Source: Monoplex corrugatus (Eukaryota > Mollusca > Gastropoda > Littorinimorpha > Ranellidae). From it: a stretch of DNA of 64,000 nucleotides. Below the pieces are notes generated by a model. That model made no database searches, was not told where the DNA came from, and saw only the letters and a list, made by a program, of their open reading frames with translations. Positions 58,441 through 64,000 of the stretch are shown here, piece by piece. Where the stretch lies: assembly GCA_030674185.1 (NCBI GenBank), contig CM060307.1, positions 52,887,942 through 52,951,941 on the forward strand, given 5' to 3'. The position numbers and the translations under genes were made by a program. How positions within the stretch are numbered: the stretch's first letter is position 1; the number at the start of each line of letters is the position of its first letter.

Positions 58441-59650
58441 CAGTACAATTTTCAGCATGAATATTCCTTTCTTAATTGCTACAGCAGATGAACAGTGTGG
58501 GTTTGTGGAAGGGAAAGGAACTATAAATGCCATATACATCCTAAGAATTATCATAGAGAGGTCAATCGAGATGAATAAGAATTTATATTTATGCTTTGTT
58601 GATTGTACCAAGGCTTTCGATCAGGTAAGACATGAAGAATTGATCAACTAACTAGAAAGATTCAACATTGACGGAAAAGACCTACGAATAATCAGAAATA
58701 TATATTGGAAACAAACAGCTGCAATGAGAATAGAAAACGATATAAGCTCTTTCCAAAACATCAAAAGAGGAGTCAGACAGGGTTGTGTTTTGTCACTTTA
58801 CAGCGAAAACATCATGAGAAACCTAGAGGAAGACCCTGGATTAAAGGTTGGAGGAAAAATGATAAACAACATTCGACACCCAGATGACACCGTGCTAACC
58901 GCAGAAAATGAAAGAGACCTACAAAACCTTGTGAATATACTAGAAATAGAAAGCAAAGGTAAGGTTTGAACTAAACAGCAGAAAGACTGAAGTCATGGTG
59001 ATCAGTAAAAAACATGAAATCCCTTCATGCAAAATAACAGCAAACGGCACAACCTTGAGACAGGTTGATAACGATCATTTCACCAGACGGCAGATGCACA
59101 TCAGAAATAGCCAGCAGAATCGGCCAAGCCAAAACAGTATTCAAGAAGACGAAAACCATTCTTACCAACAAATACCTATCAATTAACATCAGGACGAGAA
59201 TTCTTGAATGTTATATAGAACCAATACTATTATACGGTTGGGAGGCGTGGACAGTCAACAAGCAAAGCCAGAACAAAATTAAGGCAGCCGAGATGTGGTT
59301 TCTATGAAGAATGTTGAGAGTTCCATGGACAGCAAAGAAAACAAACGAGACAGTCTTGATGGAGGCAGACACAAGAAGATCATTCATAAGGAAGATTAGG
59401 AAAACACAGGCAACATTTATAGGCCATTTTATGAGGAAAGGGGAATTGGAGCACCCGGTCACAATGGGAAAGCTGGAGGGAAAGAGAGCACCAGGTAGAC
59501 CCAGGGAGAAGATATTGGACGGACTTGCAGAGTGGCTGAAAACGAAGAGGGTGGAAGAGGTGCTTGAGGCAACAAGATACAAACAGATGGAAGAGCATAA
59601 TCGCCAACGACATATGGCAAGGCAACTGATGATGATGATGATTATGAATT
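58440..59650 (+). mobile_element. RTE-type LINE, 5'-truncated, with 3' TGATGA tail
   Basis: It begins inside the RT domain and ends in (TGATGA)n-TTATGA at about 59628-59646, the simple-repeat 3' end typical of RTE elements. A 3' fragment of the same family is at 23399-23601. Confidence 0.85.
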
Positions 59651-59688
59651 GCAACCACCTTTTTAAGCTGGAGAACACCCACATCTAG
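58440..59688 (+). pseudogene. RTE-type reverse transcriptase relic
   Basis: Fragments in several frames show EQCGFVEGKGTINAIYILR, LCFVDCTKAFDQVRHEELI, KRGVRQGCVLS, RHPDDTVLTAENERDL, DGRCTSEIASRIGQAK, LYGWEAWTVN, RMLRVPWTAKKTNETVLMEA and APGRPREKILDGLAEW. The catalytic YADD is changed to HPDD, and there are stops and frameshifts, so it is inactive. Confidence 0.87.
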
Positions 59689-61030
59689 TGTTGTATAATT
59701 AGTTGCAGACTGTGTAGTTTTGAGTAAAACAGCTTTCAGGGCATGTTTGTAGATGCAAAGGATTTCATGGTATTGGCACTGGCAGAGAGTGTGAGTAATT
59801 CATAGACGATATGAGCCATAGTTGACAGACAATAATGCATGAGCACATAAAAATAGTTTTCTGGTATGCTCATTTAAGAAGTGTTTGATTTTTAAAGAAG
59901 GCTGCTTGATTCTTTTGATAAAGCTGTAGACTGAAAACCTGAGATCTCCAATTCAATCATAGCCCACAACATTAAATATTGGCTTGTTCACTGCCAGTCT
60001 CAATTCTTCTAGCGTTTTAGTGGTGTCAACTTAGTGTTTGATTAGTCCCTTCCTTCCCATAACCGTTCAAGTACTTGCAAATGCATAGGGGTTTGCACAG
60101 GCTCAGGGAGCCTGCCAGGTAATTGTTCACAGATTTGGGTGGAATGCATATAACGAAACTGCCAAAAATCCATCTTGAAGAAACCCCAAACTTTAATATA
60201 TATATTTTTTTCTAATCAAGGTGATGCCAGCATTCAAGCAAATAGGAAACAGAAATACACAAAAATTAATCAGAACGTATATTTCATATAACAAATCAAG
60301 ATGAAATGAGACAACACAGTGCAACACAACACAACACAAGACTAGACAGGTGCAAATTTTCAGCTAACTGGCCTTTGTCCGTGTAAACAAAAGATGTTAT
60401 GTTCAGCAGAGCTGAAATACAGTTTTATGTCCTATTATTATCTTCGTCTTGTGTCAGCATTTCAGCTCTGCTGGACGCATCGTCTTGGAGGTCGAGTGTG
60501 GTATTTTCTGTTAAGTTTTGTGCATTTCTTCTTTGTCTTTTGTTTATGTTTGACAAAGACCATTTGGCCGAAAATTTGCACCTATCTTTTCTTGTTTCGC
60601 TCTATAAAATGCACGTTCTGATTCGTTTTGTGTATTTCTAGTTCCTAAATACAATTTTGCAAGATTTATATTTATGTAAACTGTCAAAGAAAGATAGTTG
60701 TCAATTTTGATGCCTAGCTTTCCATATCTCTTGACTCTTTTTATCATTAGGTATGTATTGAGACAGGTGGAATTTTTTTCTGAAGATTCTGTCTTTTTTG
60801 TGTGTGTGTTGTTGTTATGAGCATAGAAGGATGTGTGATTTAGTTTGCACCACTCATTTAAATTGTCAACATTGATTTGAAGTGATTCAGATCAGATCAG
60901 AGTTGCTTGTATGCACTGTTATGTTATCACAAAAAAGCTCACATGATTCTTATCCATGAACAGGAGGATCATTCACACAAGCAGAAAATAAGAGGGGTCC
61001 CAGTACTGCACGTCGATAATGTTATAATTA
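59655..61030 (-). pseudogene. CR1-type reverse transcriptase relic
   Basis: Minus-strand fragments read VLGPLLF (near 61000), KRYGKLGIKIDNYLSLTVY (about 60670-60740) and ALKAVLLKTTQS (about 59735), in the order expected of a CR1/BS-type RT. A different family from the copies at 1, 44 and 47 kb. It is split by a foldback element at 60240-60651. Confidence 0.6.
60240..60651. mobile_element. Foldback element of about 410 bp inside the CR1 relic
   Basis: Long inverted arms: GAAATACACAAAAATTAATC then AGAACGT on the left match ACGTTCTGATTCGTTTTGTG on the right, and the inner arms AGGTGCAAATTTTCAGC / GGCCGAAAATTTGCACCT also pair. No coding capacity. The superfamily is unknown. Confidence 0.75.
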
Positions 61031-61523
61031 TTCAATAGGCAGTGTATCTGAAACAGAAGCATCTATGTAGACAATTTGCTATATGTCGTTAAGATACGAT
61101 GAAATAAAGAAATCAGGACTTTTTCCTTAAATTCCTGTTTACCAGCATACTTACTAAACATACCAAATCAAAAACGGTAGCTAGCCTGACTGGTTTAGCT
61201 CTCTGTGGACTCCTATAACCAATTGATCTTCCTGCTTACCGTCTCTGTTCTTCATTCTCTGGCCTTCAAAAAGATCCGCTATGAGAACAAGAGCGATACG
61301 AGTGGAAATGGACGAGCAGGAGTGAGTTTTTGATTTGGTATACCAGCGCTCCCCCTCCCCATACACACACATTCCACCTCTTCCACCCAAGAGGAAATTG
61401 CCTTGGAAACTGGAGTCTATGGACTGACATTATGTTCTGTAGGACTCTGCGGTTTTCACTCCATCCACAGTTTTGTCTTTACTAAGATGACCCTCACGAG
61501 ATTGCAGGGTAAAGCACCCGAGT

Positions 61524-61841
61524 TTACAACCTCTCTCCCCAAAGGGAGAGTGAAGTGCATGATGGGAAATGGACTTCAGCTTTGACCTTTTCAGGGTAGG
61601 GAGGGATTATAACGTCTTCATCCTGACCGCGTGGGTCGTCAAGAATGTCTCCTGCACTTCGGGCTTGATATTCCCCTGGACCTGACTGCTGTGGGTAGTC
61701 CCAAAAGGAGGTAAATCCCAGGAAACTGGCAGGATATCGTCTGAAAAATTGGGCGACCTGGTTCCCTGCTCCCACCTTATCACAGCCAACAAAGATAAGA
61801 CCATGTTCGTGGTGGAGACATGAGAGTGTTGCCTTTGCCAT
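61524..61841 (-). CDS. Unidentified 105-residue reading frame
   Basis: It opens MAKATLSCLHHEHGLIFVGC and continues FFRRYPASFLGFTSFWDYPQ and DEDVIIPPYPEKVKAEV. The composition looks protein-like, but the alternative frames are also open and I see no splice sites or family. It could be part of an unrecognised transposable element. Nearby, at 62108-62205, a segment of about 47 bp is repeated in tandem. Confidence 0.3.
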   Translation of the reverse strand: MAKATLSCLHHEHGLIFVGCDKVGAGNQVAQFFRRYPASFLGFTSFWDYPQQSGPGEYQARSAGDILDDPRGQDEDVIIPPYPEKVKAEVHFPSCTSLSLWGERL

Positions 61842-62209
61842 CGTTTTGCAGGCTTAACTGTTTTGACTTCTGATTTGGAAGATGGTTTGGTGAGGGCCGA
61901 TGAAGCAACATGTCTTTTACCTGACTGATCGATTGAGGTACCCTTTCTCTTGGATGGATTGCAGTACTGTCAGTCGTACACCTGTTCATGGTCAGAACCA
62001 AAAAAGAGCATGGAACATGTTTGGATGTGCATGATCTACCTGCTTGCATGTACAAGATGAAAAGGCTGCAGGTCAGGAAGTCACTGCTATAAAGGAACAG
62101 GGTTCTTGCCTGGGTAGTTAGTCGAAATCGGATGAGAACGAGACTTCCTCCCTGGATAGTTAGTTGTAATCAGATGGGGATGAGACTTCCTTGCCGACTT
62201 TTGTTGCAA

Positions 62210-63290
62210 TCTGGTTGAGGGGGGCCTGCGGTCATTGATGTGGGGAGAATGAGATGTTGAAGGGTTTGAAGGGGTTGGGCCAAACCAATCTCTTCAACAC
62301 CACTTGGTATGGGGTCCATGACTGGTCAAGTAGTAATGGTGGGCACTGATGGATGCATTTTGTACTCAATTGGAGTGAAATTTATACGCTGGCCACTCAT
62401 TTGATCACTAGAGAAATAATGAGGTAGAGAAAACAAAGTTGAAAGACAAATTCAGACATGACAAAAACGAGAAGCAAGTGAAAGCCAAGGCAAGAGTCAA
62501 CTCGCATGTGTCCTTTCTTGTCATACATAAGTTGGCAAGTAGAATGAAGAACAGACACAGTATTTGGCACTCACTAAACAGGACCACTTATTGGCCAAAG
62601 TGGTTCAAATGAGAGCTGTGGGTGTCTCTCTTTAGTTTGGCCAATGAATAAGCTGGTCAAGTCAGCTATGTTTTGTTTGTTAGTTTGTTTTCATTTGCTC
62701 TGTATGACGTCAAAGTAATGTTTTGCACAGTAATTTACAGTCGATGATGCTAAAGGCTTCAGCGGGGAAAAAAAAAAATCTACAGAATTCGTTTTCATTC
62801 ATGTTGCTTGACCATTCACCCACTAAGTTCATGAGAGCTGTGGGACGTAAGTGTTTTCTTTTTTACTTCAGCGAGATTGATTTTTATTTTCGATGTAATA
62901 GTTTCAAGAAGTTGCTAAAAATACTTGTTAATGCTTTTGTTGGTGGCATGGACAGAACAGATAAAACACTCAGGCCTATAGTTCGACGGGTGCAGTTTCC
63001 AGATTTGATCACAGGTATTACTTAAGCATTTTTGAACTGGGATGAAAATTAACACTGGCACTTATCAAGATACAAATTGTAGATGTAAGTCAGTTTCACA
63101 AATTATTGGAGCTGATGATTTAAGAATTTTACCATCAACTGCATCAAGACCCTGCGTTCCTCTTTGCTTTTAGTGGCACAGTGATTTGAATAGCATACTT
63201 CAGTTATCATTATTATTATTGTTGTTATCGTTTTTGTCCCATTTTCCATGTCACCTTAATGGCCACAGAAAGTGGCACAGTTTTTGAAAT
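62210..63290. other. No supportable feature
   Basis: AT-rich DNA with only short frames. Confidence 0.5.
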
Positions 63291-63299
63291 ACGATGATG

Positions 63300-63620
63300 G
63301 ATAGGATAATGATGATAATCTATGGAGTTTTATCCAGGATGGAGACTGCATGACAGAGCTGTACTCCACGAGAGATACAGATACCTGCGGTGCTGGTCAC
63401 AAGATGTGAGCAACGCCCTAAGTGATGCATCAATGAAGTAGAGGAGACTCGACTGTGTGGTCCCAGTCTTCCCAATGTGCCCATAGCATGCTCAGCTCTG
63501 GGTAGGAGCCTGTTAAAGCAAAAAAATCCCACAATGATATTTGAAGGGACTGATTGGGATTCAACCCATAACCTTCCAGTCAGTAGTCCTTTGAGATGAC
63601 AACCACACCACAATGACAGA
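63300..63620 (-). mobile_element. tRNA-like SINE
   Basis: On the minus strand a GTGGTTGTCATCTC segment (A-box-like) is followed about 40 nt later by GGTTGAATCCC, one base short of the consensus B box GGTTCGAATCC. A body of about 230 bp and an AT-rich ATTATCATCATTATCC end follow. This is the plan of a tRNA-derived SINE; the source tRNA is not clear. Confidence 0.5.
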
Positions 63621-63770
63621 TTGTTATCATTATTGTTTAAAGTCCAGCTGGCTATACAGAGCCATAGATCTCTCTAGGCTATAACCATCTCAAAACATAC
63701 ACAACACCTTGTTGTGGAAGCATTTCTTTTATGCAGTGTGCTTTAGGGATTTAACTTTATTTCATGCTTT

Positions 63771-63886
63771 TTGTAAGCATCAAATTTGACAAATAGTATG
63801 GAAAAACAGATACTTATGACTGTCGAATTTGTAAGCATCAAATTTGACAAATAGTATGGAAAAACAGATACTTATGACTGTCGCAT
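63771..63886 (+). repeat. Tandem duplication, 58 bp, two copies
   Basis: TTGTAAGCATCAAATTTGAC units start at 63771 and 63829, essentially identical. Confidence 0.95.
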
Positions 63887-64000
63887 TTAATTTTCAATAA
63901 AGATTACAAAACTTTGTGAAAACATGAAAAAAAAAGAATTAAAAAAAAAGAAGACAGAAAGAGAAAAGAAATTGCAAGAGGGAAATGGACTTTTCATTAT

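Overview
The window is animal nuclear DNA. It shows a split gene with GT/AG introns, abundant microsatellites, CR1-, RTE- and L1-like non-LTR retrotransposons, a DIRS-like relic, Tc1, hAT-like and many TTAA-flanked piggyBac-type elements. This mix and texture suggest a mollusc or other lophotrochozoan; that is inference, and no species can be named from sequence alone.

The one host gene I can identify is an RBM45 orthologue (RNA-binding motif protein 45) on the minus strand. It runs from its start codon at 57717 to its stop at 23145. Eleven core coding exons (1-6 and 8-12) join in consistent phase into a 502-residue protein with RRM1, RRM2, an atypical RRM3 and a C-terminal RRM4. Two places in the gene are unusual. 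Intron 6 holds a tandem array of three 26-27 nt microexons (38059-38670). The 3' splice site of exon 11 is the last of six tandem degenerate copies of a 61-71 bp unit (24651-25010). Downstream, at 18.7, 14.2 and 12.8 kb, three exon-like segments on the same strand may belong to a second gene that I cannot identify.

Layout: 1-10.3 kb is repeat-dense intergenic DNA (CR1-like LINE copy 1, an RTE relic, an L1-like ORF1/endonuclease relic, a DIRS relic, three copies of a palindromic TTAA MITE, and a tandem duplication). 10.3-23 kb holds the unidentified exons, a 77-bp minisatellite, a G/C-tract foldback and further TTAA elements. 23.1-57.7 kb is RBM45, its introns loaded with a Tc1 element, two hAT-like elements, a nearly intact piggyBac, three piggyBac derivatives that keep only the transposase N-terminus, and two more CR1-like LINE copies. 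57.7-64 kb holds the RBM45 upstream region, an RTE LINE, a CR1 relic split by a foldback element, and a tRNA-like SINE.

The mobile elements give a relative history. Paralogous empty sites inside the window show that MITE family A inserts at TTAA, and a CR1-like LINE sits inside a family-B element whose uninterrupted copy is also present. The most notable observations are the two splice-site arrays in RBM45 and the recurrent piggyBac derivatives that keep an N-terminal transposase reading frame without the catalytic core.
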